Below, one piece after another: positions 8,671 through 14,565 of a stretch of 64,000 bases of DNA (position 1 is the stretch's first letter; each line of letters opens with the position of its first letter). A model generated the notes under the pieces. That model had not been told where the DNA came from and searched no databases. It saw only the letters and a program-made list of their open reading frames with translations. Origin of the DNA: JAAXHF01 sp963665955 (GTDB taxonomy: Bacteria > Desulfobacterota > Binatia > Bin18); the NCBI GenBank assembly GCA_965231765.1, contig OZ246887.1, positions 4,526,001-4,590,000 on the forward strand, read 5' to 3'. The position numbers and the translations under genes are program-made.

Positions 8671-9108
8671 TCACGCCACTGCCCGATCCCCCACCACCAA
8701 GCCGCGTCCAATGGCGCGCAGGGCCGCTTCAACGCTGCTGATGTGCGAACGATGATGGGGATTGACCAGCCTGCGGACCGCGGATTCGCTCAAGCCCAGA
8801 CGCTTGGCCAGGGCAACATTGGGAATACCTTGGCGGCGCATAGCCGTATAGAGCGCCAATTTGGCGGCAACGATGGACGGGAGGGCGACCAAGATTTGGC
8901 CGTCCACGGCAATGCTTGGGATTGGGATGTCTTCACGGTTCTTGACGTATGCGCCTAGCGCGACGGCTAGGGCATCCTCGGCCAGAACAAGAGACTCCTC
9001 TTTGGTTCGTGCGCCGGTGATGGCCTCGGGAACATCGGGGAAGGTCACGACGTATCCTTCGCCCTCTTCGACGTCAGGGGTGAGATTACATGGATAGACG
9101 TATTGCAT
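8671..9108 (-). CDS. hicB: HicB-family antitoxin with C-terminal helix-turn-helix
   Basis: 145 residues. Residues 1-75 are the HicB partial RNase H-like fold (GYVVTFPDVPEAITGARTKE, AEDALAVALGAYV). Residues about 95-135 form an HTH (NVALAKRLGLSESAVRRL) that would bind the operator and repress the operon. GAGGAGG precedes the ATG and overlaps the stop of the toxin relic upstream. The HicA toxin reading frame before it has lost its 5' part, so this antitoxin is now an orphan. Confidence 0.85.
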   Translation of the reverse strand: MQYVYPCNLTPDVEEGEGYVVTFPDVPEAITGARTKEESLVLAEDALAVALGAYVKNREDIPIPSIAVDGQILVALPSIVAAKLALYTAMRRQGIPNVALAKRLGLSESAVRRLVNPHHRSHISSVEAALRAIGRGLVVGDRAVA

Positions 9109-9117
9109 GATTCCTCC

Positions 9118-9276
9118 TCAGAAGTCGCGCTTTTCGATATGAAGTTGTGTGAGCATGGCAGTCAACATGCCTTTAGAAATCTCGCTGCGCTTGACGACCG
9201 TGCGCTGACTCCCCACATAGAGAATCCCGTGACTTCCCTTGCCACGGCCCTGAAAATAGACATTTCTGTACGAATA
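9118..9276 (-). pseudogene. hicA toxin relic, 5' truncated
   Basis: The minus strand, between a stop at 9277-9279 and the stop at 9118-9120, reads NVYFQGRGKGSHGILYVG and then QRTVVKRSEISKGMLTAML with the tail TQLHIEKRDF. This is the second half of a HicA mRNA interferase: the GSH segment holds the catalytic histidine, and the end ISKGMLTAMLTQLHI matches the family tail. The first strand and helix and any usable start codon are absent. The stop codon overlaps the hicB ribosome-binding site, as expected for a genuine hicAB pair. Confidence 0.7.
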
Positions 9277-9307
9277 TCAATATATTTCAGATAAAAAAGG
9301 ATGATTT

Positions 9308-9347
9308 TAGAAATAAAAAAGCCTTCTCAGACGGGCTTGAGGAGGCT
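9308..9347 (-). terminator. rho-independent terminator, orphan
   Basis: On the minus strand a 9-bp stem with one mismatch (AGCCTCCTC pairing GAGAAGGCT, loop of 10) is followed by TTTTTTATTT. It is positioned to stop leftward transcription entering the hicA relic. No intact minus-strand gene now ends at it, so it may mark a gene lost upstream. Confidence 0.6.
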
Positions 9348-9361
9348 CGTATAGGGTCAGT

Positions 9362-9387
9362 CCCGTAGGTCGGATTACGCCTACGGG
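9362..9387. repeat. REP-like palindrome, copy 1
   Basis: Perfect 8-bp arms CCCGTAGG / CCTACGGG around TCGGATTACG. The GTAGGTCGGATTA core is shared with the other palindromes at 11209, 12521, 14434, 14734, 14877 and 15935. Confidence 0.6.
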
Positions 9388-9412
9388 CCTGAACCATTCT
9401 GCCCACTTGAGA

Positions 9413-9458
9413 TGACGATTGCCCTGGTCCACACTGCACCAGCGTAACGTAATCGTCA
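9413..9458. promoter_or_regulatory. nested inverted repeat upstream of hicB-like gene
   Basis: Outer arms TGACGATT / AATCGTCA (perfect 8 bp) enclose inner arms CTGGT / ACCAG (perfect 5 bp). It ends 39 bp before the HicB-like gene at 9498. It could be an operator or a folded leader; HicB proteins commonly bind such repeats (family knowledge), but no binding is shown here. Confidence 0.4.
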
Positions 9459-9497
9459 GGAGCTATGACCGTCCCTACCGACCAGGGGGAGACCCCA

Positions 9498-9698
9498 ATG
9501 AGCACTGAATACACCATCGTTATTGAGAAGGATGAAGACGGGTATTATGTGGGGAGTGGGCTTGTCCTTCCGGGCTGTCACACCCAGGGCACGTCAATGG
9601 ACCAGTTGCTCGGACGAATGCAGGAGGCGATCAAGCTCTGGCTTGAGATTGAGGGCGAAGACGCGGCTGCTTGCCCATTACAAGGAACGGTCCTATAG
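9498..9698 (+). CDS. short HicB-like antitoxin domain protein
   Basis: 66 residues with the HicB fold pattern: TIVIEKDEDGYYVGSGLVLP, then GCHTQGTSMDQLLGRMQEAI. AGGGGGAG lies 7 bp before this ATG, favouring it over an upstream ATG at 9465. It lacks a DNA-binding tail and no hicA lies next to it. Truncated relatives occur at 9922 (C-terminal part) and 11958 (first 11 codons), so hicB-type genes have been duplicated and broken here. Confidence 0.72.
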   Translation: MSTEYTIVIEKDEDGYYVGSGLVLPGCHTQGTSMDQLLGRMQEAIKLWLEIEGEDAAACPLQGTVL

Positions 9699-9705
9699 TT
9701 GCGCC

Positions 9706-9921
9706 ATGAGCATGGTGGTGACCGAGCTATACGATGCACTGATAGCGGCGGGAGCACCCGAAGAAAAGGCGCGGGCGGCCGCTCAGGCCATGTCAGAAGG
9801 AAGTCTGGCGACCAAGGCCGATATTGCGCCTCTTGAACGGGAACTGTTGGTCGTGAAGTGGATGACCAGCGCGATTGTTGCAGGCGTCGTTTCACTGTTG
9901 CTCAAGGCATTCGCCGGTTAA
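9706..9921 (+). CDS. small coiled-coil membrane protein (DUF1640-like)
   Basis: 71 residues: an amphipathic helix rich in Ala/Glu (EEKARAAAQAMSEG), the motif LATKADIAPLERELLVVKW and one C-terminal membrane segment (IVAGVVSLLLKAF). The layout and the LATKAD..LE motif match the bacterial DUF1640/CCDC90-like small proteins. Seven bases separate it from the HicB-like gene, so the two are probably co-transcribed. The start is the ATG at 9706. Function unknown. Confidence 0.65.
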   Translation: MSMVVTELYDALIAAGAPEEKARAAAQAMSEGSLATKADIAPLERELLVVKWMTSAIVAGVVSLLLKAFAG

Positions 9922-10029
9922 GGCAACACCTACGAAGAAACCCTCGTAGATGTCAAGTCGGCCATCGTATTTCACATTGCCACGTTCGGGTCGGACGTGC
10001 TTGAGGATGACGGGCCGGTGCTGGTGTAG
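9922..10029 (+). pseudogene. HicB-family C-terminal relic
   Basis: Reads GNTYEETLVDVKSAIVFHIA, then TFGSDVLEDDGPVLV and a stop. This is the end of the HicB fold (G-x-TYEE-x-L-x-x-V-x-x-AI). It has no start codon and begins directly at the stop of the preceding small gene, so it is a 5'-truncated remnant. Confidence 0.6.
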
Positions 10030-10062
10030 AATGGCAAACAATACGACCAGGAGGTGATGAAT

Positions 10063-10818
10063 ATGGCAGGAAGAACATGGTGCGTGCTGGCTGGCCTGGT
10101 GTGTGCCACCGCGCTTTCGGGTATCGCCGCTTCCGGCGAAGTCCACTGGGACTACGAGGGCACTGACGGCCCAAAGCATTGGGGATCGCTAGCCCCGGCG
10201 TTTGCGGCTTGCGCCAGCGGGACCGAGCAGTCGCCCGTTGATCTCACCGGCGCGCAGGGGAGCGACCTGTCAAGCCTCGCGTTCGACTACACGCCGAGCC
10301 CAATCACCATCTCGAATAACGGCCACACCATACAGGTGGACTATGCGCCGGGAAGCGGTATCGTCCTCGACGGTGCCCGCTACGAACTGCTCCAATTCCA
10401 CTTCCATCACGTCAGCGAGCACGCGGTAGACGGCGTCCGGTTTCCGCTGGAGCTGCATTTGGTGCATCGCAACAACAGCGGCGCCCTCGCGGTAGTCGGC
10501 GTTCTCTTCGAGGTTGGTAGCGCCAATGAGGCACTCAAACCGCTGTGGAACCATCTCCCTGCTAAAGCCGCTCCCGCGACTATCGTTGCGGGTGAGGTAG
10601 ATGCGACGGCGCTCCTGCCCAAGCGTCGAACGACTTGGCGCTACATGGGTTCACTCACCACGCCGCCCTGCACCGAGGGTGTCTCTTGGATAGTCATGAC
10701 CGAACCGGTGGCGCTGTCGGCTGAGCAGATCAAGGCGTTCGGCGCGATCTTTCCCAACAACTCTCGTCCCGTACAGCCGCTCAACGGGCGCGTTGTGCGG
10801 CGAGGCGGTGAAGCGTGA
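10063..10818 (+). CDS. alpha-class carbonic anhydrase, exported
   Basis: Interconverts CO2 and bicarbonate, probably in the periplasm. Residues 1 to about 24 are a signal peptide (WCVLAGLVCATALSG). The zinc histidines are in LLQFHFHHVSEH (two) and LELHLVH (third). The gatekeeper threonine lies in LTTPPCTEGVSWIV, and the two cysteines of the usual disulphide are at AACASG and PPCTEG. Length is normal. AGGAGG at 10049 sets the ATG at 10063. Directly after its stop lies an IS30-type transposase tail, so the gene may have arrived with, or been flanked by, a mobile element. Confidence 0.93.
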   Translation: MAGRTWCVLAGLVCATALSGIAASGEVHWDYEGTDGPKHWGSLAPAFAACASGTEQSPVDLTGAQGSDLSSLAFDYTPSPITISNNGHTIQVDYAPGSGIVLDGARYELLQFHFHHVSEHAVDGVRFPLELHLVHRNNSGALAVVGVLFEVGSANEALKPLWNHLPAKAAPATIVAGEVDATALLPKRRTTWRYMGSLTTPPCTEGVSWIVMTEPVALSAEQIKAFGAIFPNNSRPVQPLNGRVVRRGGEA

Positions 10819-10820
10819 TG

Positions 10821-10919
10821 ATTCAGGCCTACAACAATACGCCGCGCAAGTGCCTGGATTACCGAACCCCAACAGAGATATTCTTGGACAGGGCGTTACA
10901 CGTGAAATGTGAATCCACC
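10821..10919 (+). pseudogene. IS30-family transposase C-terminal relic
   Basis: Reads IQAYNNTPRKCLDYRTPTEI followed by FLDRALHVKCEST, the end of IS30-type transposases (N.PRK.L.Y.TP.E.F). The catalytic DDE core is missing. It starts 2 bp after the carbonic anhydrase stop. I see no clear terminal inverted repeats. Confidence 0.65.
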
Positions 10920-10939
10920 GACCTGCCAATAGTCGCGCT

Positions 10940-11164
10940 ATGCCAAAGGTTCAAAAGCACTCCCAAGGCCGTCGCTGGGATTTCAGGGTTTGCGCCGCGC
11001 CCGATTGTGATGAGCGCATCCACCGGTTCATGGACCGCTGGGGGAAAAAGTATCACTCTGACGAATGCCAACAAATGACCGCGAAGCTGCGGCAGGAGCA
11101 GCGGAAGCGCGAGAAGCGGGACCAACAGTCAGAGTTGGAGAAAGCAAAGAAGACTTTGCATTGA
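10940..11164 (+). CDS. small putative zinc-finger protein
   Basis: 74 residues, very basic and charged at the C-terminus (long Arg/Lys/Glu/Gln helix). A possible zinc ribbon is visible: C-x4-C in RVCAAPDCDERI and H-x3-C in KYHSDECQQM. The pattern resembles small zinc fingers followed by a basic helix, but I cannot assign a family. No strong Shine-Dalgarno precedes the ATG, so it may be weakly expressed or a remnant. Confidence 0.45.
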   Translation: MPKVQKHSQGRRWDFRVCAAPDCDERIHRFMDRWGKKYHSDECQQMTAKLRQEQRKREKRDQQSELEKAKKTLH

Positions 11165-11208
11165 TGGGGAGTCTCTACATTAGGTGATGCGGAGCGTCAG
11201 CCGGGAAT

Positions 11209-11244
11209 GTCGTATTACGCTTCGCTAAGCTAACCTACAGAACT
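11209..11244. repeat. REP-like palindrome, copy 2 (right half)
   Basis: TCGTATTACGCTTCGCTAAG continuing to CTAACCTACAGAACT. It matches the right half of the fuller copy at 14434 (GGCTTACGCTGTGCTAAGCC then GACCCACAGAACT). It overlaps the last bases of the antitoxin gene ending at 11243. Confidence 0.5.
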
Positions 11245-11527
11245 ACACCCTGCCGGTCTCAAAGCTAATCCTGAGCCGAGTACCAGTTGCTCGTGCAATC
11301 TTCTCCAGCGTCTTGATCGAAGGATGGACGCGCCCGCTCTCAAGCCGAGCGACGACCGATGGGGTTGTCTTCATACGCGTGGCAAGCTGAGCTTGAGTAA
11401 GCCCCGCGCCAATGCGGGCCTCAATCAGCGAGCGGGCTAGCTCGAACTCCGGTCCAAGCTCGTTATAGGCCGCCCGATAGTCCGCCGCCTGACTCCATTT
11501 CTCGTGCAAATCACTGACTTTGCTCAT
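11243..11527 (-). CDS. higA: HigA-type XRE antitoxin
   Basis: 94 residues with one lambda-repressor-like HTH: LTQAQLATRMKTTPSVVARL, then ESGRVHPSIKTLEKIARATG. The residues before it form the usual toxin-contacting helices. It overlaps the toxin gene upstream by 4 bp (ATGA at 11524-11527), the standard higBA arrangement. It would neutralise the HigB-like toxin and repress the operon. The 3' end runs into a REP-like repeat. Confidence 0.85.
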   Translation of the reverse strand: MSKVSDLHEKWSQAADYRAAYNELGPEFELARSLIEARIGAGLTQAQLATRMKTTPSVVARLESGRVHPSIKTLEKIARATGTRLRISFETGRV

Positions 11528-11790
11528 CCCAGCACCTCTTTGGCACGGCGTAGTGCCAAGTCAATCTCTCTGCGGGGCGTCCCCCGTGTCTTTTTGATGA
11601 AGACCCGTACCGCCACGACCCGTTTATCGTGGACCACGACATATATTGCGCGCGATGTCCCGTCTCTGCCCTTCATACGCATTTCCCAGAGCGGACCGCT
11701 CAAGTGTTTAACATGCGGCGCACCAACCCGCTCCAGTCCCACCACTCCGATCAATTCACAGATGCGTATCACGGGGGCGACCGCCCCCAC
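11524..11790 (-). CDS. higB: HigB/RelE-type toxin with replaced N-terminus
   Basis: 88 residues. From residue 8 on it is a RelE-superfamily (Gp49-like) mRNA interferase: RICELIGVVGLERVGAPHVK, HLSGPLWEMRMKG, RAIYVVV, VRVFIKKTRGTPRREIDLAL. Family members have about 25 more N-terminal residues forming the first strand and helix. Here residues 1-7 (MGAVAPV) are encoded by the GC hairpin of the repeat at 11770, which also supplies a GTG start preceded by AAGGGGGA. The product may be inactive; the antitoxin gene is intact. Confidence 0.72.
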   Translation of the reverse strand: MGAVAPVIRICELIGVVGLERVGAPHVKHLSGPLWEMRMKGRDGTSRAIYVVVHDKRVVAVRVFIKKTRGTPRREIDLALRRAKEVLG

Positions 11791-11865
11791 ACATCCCCCT
11801 TCAAAAAGGGCCAGGATGCGGGGGTATTTGGGGGGTTTACGGGGCCGATTTTGGCCTAAAAACGC
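11770..11865. mobile_element. MITE-like repeat, short copy
   Basis: Begins CACGGGGGCGACCGCCCCCA and continues to ACATCCCCCTTCAAAAAGGG. It ends with GGGGTTTACGGGGCC-type sequence, ATTTTGGCCT and AAAAACGC. The two ends match the two ends of the 275-bp copy at 14994-15268, but the middle is absent. The left-end hairpin GGGGGCG/CGCCCCC is kept by compensating changes. The element overlaps the 5' end of the higB reading frame. Confidence 0.65.
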
Positions 11866-11957
11866 GTGTTCCTGTGAGTAGTGCCTCTTCCAAGCCTCAA
11901 AATTTTATGAAGTTTTTTGATGTTTTTATGCAGTTCAAATCACCGAGGGAGCACTGA

Positions 11958-11990
11958 ATGAGCACGGCCTACACGATCATTATCGAAAAG
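11958..11990 (+). pseudogene. hicB-like N-terminal scrap
   Basis: GGGAGCACTGA then ATG and MSTAYTIIIEK, an almost exact match to the start of the HicB-like protein at 9498 (MSTEYTIVIEK). Homology ends after the eleventh codon, where the sequence switches to the 3' end of the minus-strand gene ending at 11980. It marks a recombination breakpoint. Confidence 0.6.
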
Positions 11991-12498
11991 TTGGTCCGGC
12001 CTCAATCCATTTCCAGGCTTCTTTCTCGGCCTCGTGAAAGAAGTCGGTCATGGTAATTGGAATTTCCTCCTCGTGCCTATCAAGGTCTGGGTTATATTCT
12101 GCACCTGTTACGAAATACTTTTTTGCTGCGGAGCTGTACTTTATTATCACATATCTCTCGAAGTCTTTTGGAAAGATATGGCAGTACTCCTCGCGAATCT
12201 TTTCTTTTTCTATCGCCTCGTCCTCCAGAGCGTCAGCTTGTTCAAGCGCCTCATCCGTTCTCACAACTCTTGGGCCATCCTCAATCCATTTCCGGGCTTC
12301 TTCGTCGGCCTCGTAAAAGAAGTCGGTCATGGTAATCGGGATTTCTGGCAGGTCCTCGAAATCAATATCCGGGGCATATTCTTTACCCACTGCAAAATAC
12401 TTTTTTGTCTTGTCTGTGTACCTTATTATCACACTTCTCGCGAAGTCGTCTGAAAAGAGATCGCACATTGCCTCGCGAATCCTTTCTTTTTCTGTCAT
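11980..12498 (-). CDS. acidic protein with tandemly duplicated domain, unknown
   Basis: 172 residues from the ATG at 12498, which has AAGGAGGAAG upstream. Two halves of about 75 residues are clearly related: KERIREAMCDLFSDDFARSV / KEKIREEYCHIFPKDFERYV, KYFAVGKEYAPDIDFEDLPE / KYFVTGAEYNPDLDRHEEE, and IPITMTDFFYEADEEARKWI / IPITMTDFFHEAEKEAWKWI. The second half ends abruptly at GPTFR, at the junction with the hicB scrap, so its tail was probably cut. No family is recognised. The gene is AT-richer than its neighbours, suggesting transfer. Confidence 0.65.
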   Translation of the reverse strand: MTEKERIREAMCDLFSDDFARSVIIRYTDKTKKYFAVGKEYAPDIDFEDLPEIPITMTDFFYEADEEARKWIEDGPRVVRTDEALEQADALEDEAIEKEKIREEYCHIFPKDFERYVIIKYSSAAKKYFVTGAEYNPDLDRHEEEIPITMTDFFHEAEKEAWKWIEAGPTFR

Positions 12499-12520
12499 CT
12501 CTTCCTCCTTGTCCCCCAGA

Positions 12521-12560
12521 GTCGCGTAGGTCAGCTTAGCCGCAAGCGTCATCCGACACC
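12521..12560. repeat. REP-like palindrome, copy 3
   Basis: GTCGCGTAGGTCAGCTTAGC then CGCAAGCGTCATCCGACACC. Same family as copies at 14434, 14734 and 15935. It contains the stop codon (12536-12538) of the type ISP gene fragment on the minus strand. Confidence 0.55.
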
Positions 12561-12712
12561 GCTGGCGTATCGCTTACCGCTAATAGCGCCGCAATGCGCC
12601 GTGCCACCTCCGCAAAGTACCACACTTCCTCCGGCAACAACATCCGGCCCAGCACCGCACGTTCCCGATACGACAACCATTTCTTGAGCACCTGGTAGCC
12701 ACCGAGCTTGTC
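12536..12712 (-). pseudogene. type ISP restriction enzyme, C-terminal fragment
   Basis: Reads KLGGYQVLKKWLSYRE, RAVLGRMLLPEEVWYFAEVA and the tail SDDACG-stop. The intact gene at 15947 ends KLGGYQVLKKWLSYRE, RPILGRALMPEEVLYFAEVV and SDYASG-stop. It is therefore a diverged second copy, not a recent duplicate. Its missing upstream neighbour (YLNGTADWCSISAAVW) lies at 15339-15386, 2.6 kb away in the same orientation. Confidence 0.8.
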
Positions 12713-12747
12713 ACCTCAGAGGGTGGCTGGTAGAGTGCGCCGGAAGG

Positions 12748-13161
12748 ATGAATGAGAGAGAAGAAGACCGTATATTTATCGAACGCGCCCAGGAAGGGTT
12801 GGAAGCGGCACAGATTTGTTTGGAAAAGAGTCTCTTTCACTCCGCGACCAGTAGAGCGTACTACGCCATGTTCTGGGCAGCTCAAGCGGCGTTGGCTGCC
12901 ATAGGAGTCACGCGTTCAGAGTGGAGTCATCCCCATTTACAATCGACTTTTGCGATCGAACTGGTGCAACGACGCAAACGGTATCCGAATCATTTTGGCT
13001 CACACTTCTACGAGATTTTTCAGTTGCGGCTTGATGCAGACTATCGCTGGAAAGGCGTTAGCAGAAGAAAGGCAACCCGGGCGGTGGGTTGGGCGCGTGA
13101 ATTTGTCACAACCATCATCGCTAAGGAGACTTCGCATGACACAGACAGTCCAGACACGTGA
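12748..13161 (+). CDS. HEPN-domain protein
   Basis: 137 residues with the helical HEPN pattern of the MNT-associated class: FIERAQEGLEAAQICLEK, SATSRAYYAMFWAAQAALAA, HPHLQSTFAIELV, then DADYRWKGVSRRKATRAVGW and AREFV. In known HEPN/MNT pairs the HEPN member is a toxin (often an RNase) silenced by its nucleotidyltransferase partner. An R-x5-H arrangement is visible in RRKRYPNH, but its alignment to the catalytic motif is uncertain. It overlaps the next gene by 26 bp, so the two are translated together. The ATG lies just after GGAAGG. Confidence 0.82.
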   Translation: MNEREEDRIFIERAQEGLEAAQICLEKSLFHSATSRAYYAMFWAAQAALAAIGVTRSEWSHPHLQSTFAIELVQRRKRYPNHFGSHFYEIFQLRLDADYRWKGVSRRKATRAVGWAREFVTTIIAKETSHDTDSPDT

Positions 13162-13804
13162 TGATTATCGAGAGCGTCTTGGCGCGGCAGTCACAGCTTT
13201 CAGCCACTTCATCCGGGACCTGTGTCCCGAGGCCCGCCTCGACACGTCGTTTTTCCACTACGATGCGGAAGATGCCCTCATCGATATTACTCCGCCCGCA
13301 ACGTTGACAGAAGAACAGCGCGAGGCACTGGCCGATAAAGTGGCGGAGAAAGGTATGGACATCCTGCTGAGCGAAGGCTTTCTTATCGCCGCTAGCGTCG
13401 AAGACCCGGAACTGGCGAAACCCAGGAAGCCGCAAATACAACTCAACTGGGTGAGAGGTCAGGATGATGCGTGGTGCAAACTCGACTCTGTAGACTTGGC
13501 CCACGAGTATTTTAACAATATGCAGGGCGTCTACATCATTTGGGTCGGAGGGGAGGAGCCTCAGGTAGTCGTGTACGTTGGTCAAGGGAATATCAAGGAG
13601 CGCTTGACTGAGCATCGAAAGAACCCCGAGATATTTCTCTATGAAGATATTCTGGACACTGACCTGTATGTCACGTGGGCAACGGTAGCCCGGCAGCACC
13701 GCGACGCGATAGAGGCATACTTGGCTGATAAATGGGATCCCAAAGTCGGTGAACGCCATCCACCAACCACCCCTCACCTGGAAGTGAGCTCTCCGTGGGA
13801 GTAA
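13136..13804 (+). CDS. MNT-like N-terminus fused to GIY-YIG nuclease domain
   Basis: 222 residues from the ATG at 13136 (AAGGAGA upstream). Residues about 1-95 resemble the second half of a minimal nucleotidyltransferase: AEDALIDITPPATLTEEQRE, then MDILLSEGFLIAASVEDPE. The GSx10DxD catalytic signature is not visible. Residues about 125-215 form a GIY-YIG domain: GVYIIWVGG, VVVYVGQGNIKERLTEHRKN, LYVTWATV, RDAIEAYLADKWDPKVGERH, which keeps the paired GVY and YVG, the Arg and the Glu expected in the active site. Overlap with the HEPN gene marks them as a module. A toxin-antitoxin or defence role is inference. Confidence 0.72.
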   Translation: MTQTVQTRDDYRERLGAAVTAFSHFIRDLCPEARLDTSFFHYDAEDALIDITPPATLTEEQREALADKVAEKGMDILLSEGFLIAASVEDPELAKPRKPQIQLNWVRGQDDAWCKLDSVDLAHEYFNNMQGVYIIWVGGEEPQVVVYVGQGNIKERLTEHRKNPEIFLYEDILDTDLYVTWATVARQHRDAIEAYLADKWDPKVGERHPPTTPHLEVSSPWE

Positions 13805-13954
13805 TTGCGAACGGACGCTTGGAGTGGGGTGCTGGGGCTGAGCGATGACCCTGAGCAACTCCTGTACTGGGCAACACGGATTGGTGGCCGCTATATGGGC
13901 GCAGACCAAGCCGAGGCCTACGGGGCTGTAGGCGGTTTCGTTTCGCCTAAATAA
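13805..13954 (+). CDS. possible small protein after the GIY-YIG gene
   Basis: A TTG at 13805, immediately after the previous stop, opens a 49-codon frame: TDAWSGVLGLSDDPEQLLYW, then ATRIGGRYMGADQAEAYGAV and a stop. The amino-acid mix is protein-like. GGGAG lies a few bases before the TTG. No family recognised. Between 13955 and 14159 I see only a short open frame (14029-14118, MIDGMAGEFYVVFINIKPTE onward) that cannot be assigned. Confidence 0.35.
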   Translation: MRTDAWSGVLGLSDDPEQLLYWATRIGGRYMGADQAEAYGAVGGFVSPK

Positions 13955-14159
13955 AAATGAATTTGGTCCAGAACAAGGATCAACTGTAATGCCCGAACTT
14001 TCGTATATTTCTCCGGCGCAGCGACCCCATGATCGACGGAATGGCGGGAGAGTTCTACGTCGTTTTTATCAACATCAAACCCACGGAAGAGGACATCTTC
14101 AAGATACTTGAAAAATAAACCAGGGAAGCCACGACTATCTGGAGTAGAAGATTTGCCGG

Positions 14160-14426
14160 ATGAAGTACGTCCATTTGCCGGAACTTGCCCCTACCAAAGA
14201 GATGCTGGACGCCTATCGTAAAGAGCACAAGGACTGGGAAACATATGAGCGTCAGTTTTTGGCCCTTATGGATAAGAGGCGTATCGGTAAAAAGGGCATA
14301 AAAAGGACAATCTCCAACGGATGCCTGTTATGCAGTGAGGACACCCCCGAACATTGCCACCGCCGGCTGGTTGCAGAATATCTCGAAAGGCAATGGGGCG
14401 ATGTTGAGATTGTCCATCTGGGATAA
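14160..14426 (+). pseudogene. DUF488-family C-terminal part
   Basis: Reads KYVHLPELAPTKEMLDAY, WETYERQFLALMDKR, CLLCSEDTPEHCHRRLVAEY. These are the last two thirds of DUF488, including the CxxC...CHR segment. Full-length members carry about 40 residues before YVHLPELAPT. Here a stop (TAG at 14145) closes the frame upstream and no Shine-Dalgarno precedes the ATG. It is more likely a 5'-truncated remnant than a working short version. Confidence 0.7.
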
Positions 14427-14433
14427 TCGGTAG

Positions 14434-14516
14434 CCCCGTGGGTCGGATGAGCCGGGGGCGTCATCCGACGGCCCGGTTTCTTGGCTTACGCTGTGCTAAG
14501 CCGACCCACAGAACTG
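14434..14516. repeat. REP-like repeat, copy 4 (both halves)
   Basis: Left half GGTCGGATGAGCCGGGGGCG then TCATCCGAC; right half GGCTTACGCTGTGCTAAGCC then GACCCACAGAACT. GTCGGAT/ATCCGAC and GGCTTA...TAAGCC arms give two hairpins in tandem. This is the fullest copy in the window. Confidence 0.65.
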
Positions 14517-14565
14517 ATTACCCTGCCCGCGACGATGACAGAAGAACGGACTGCGGCAAACGTCG

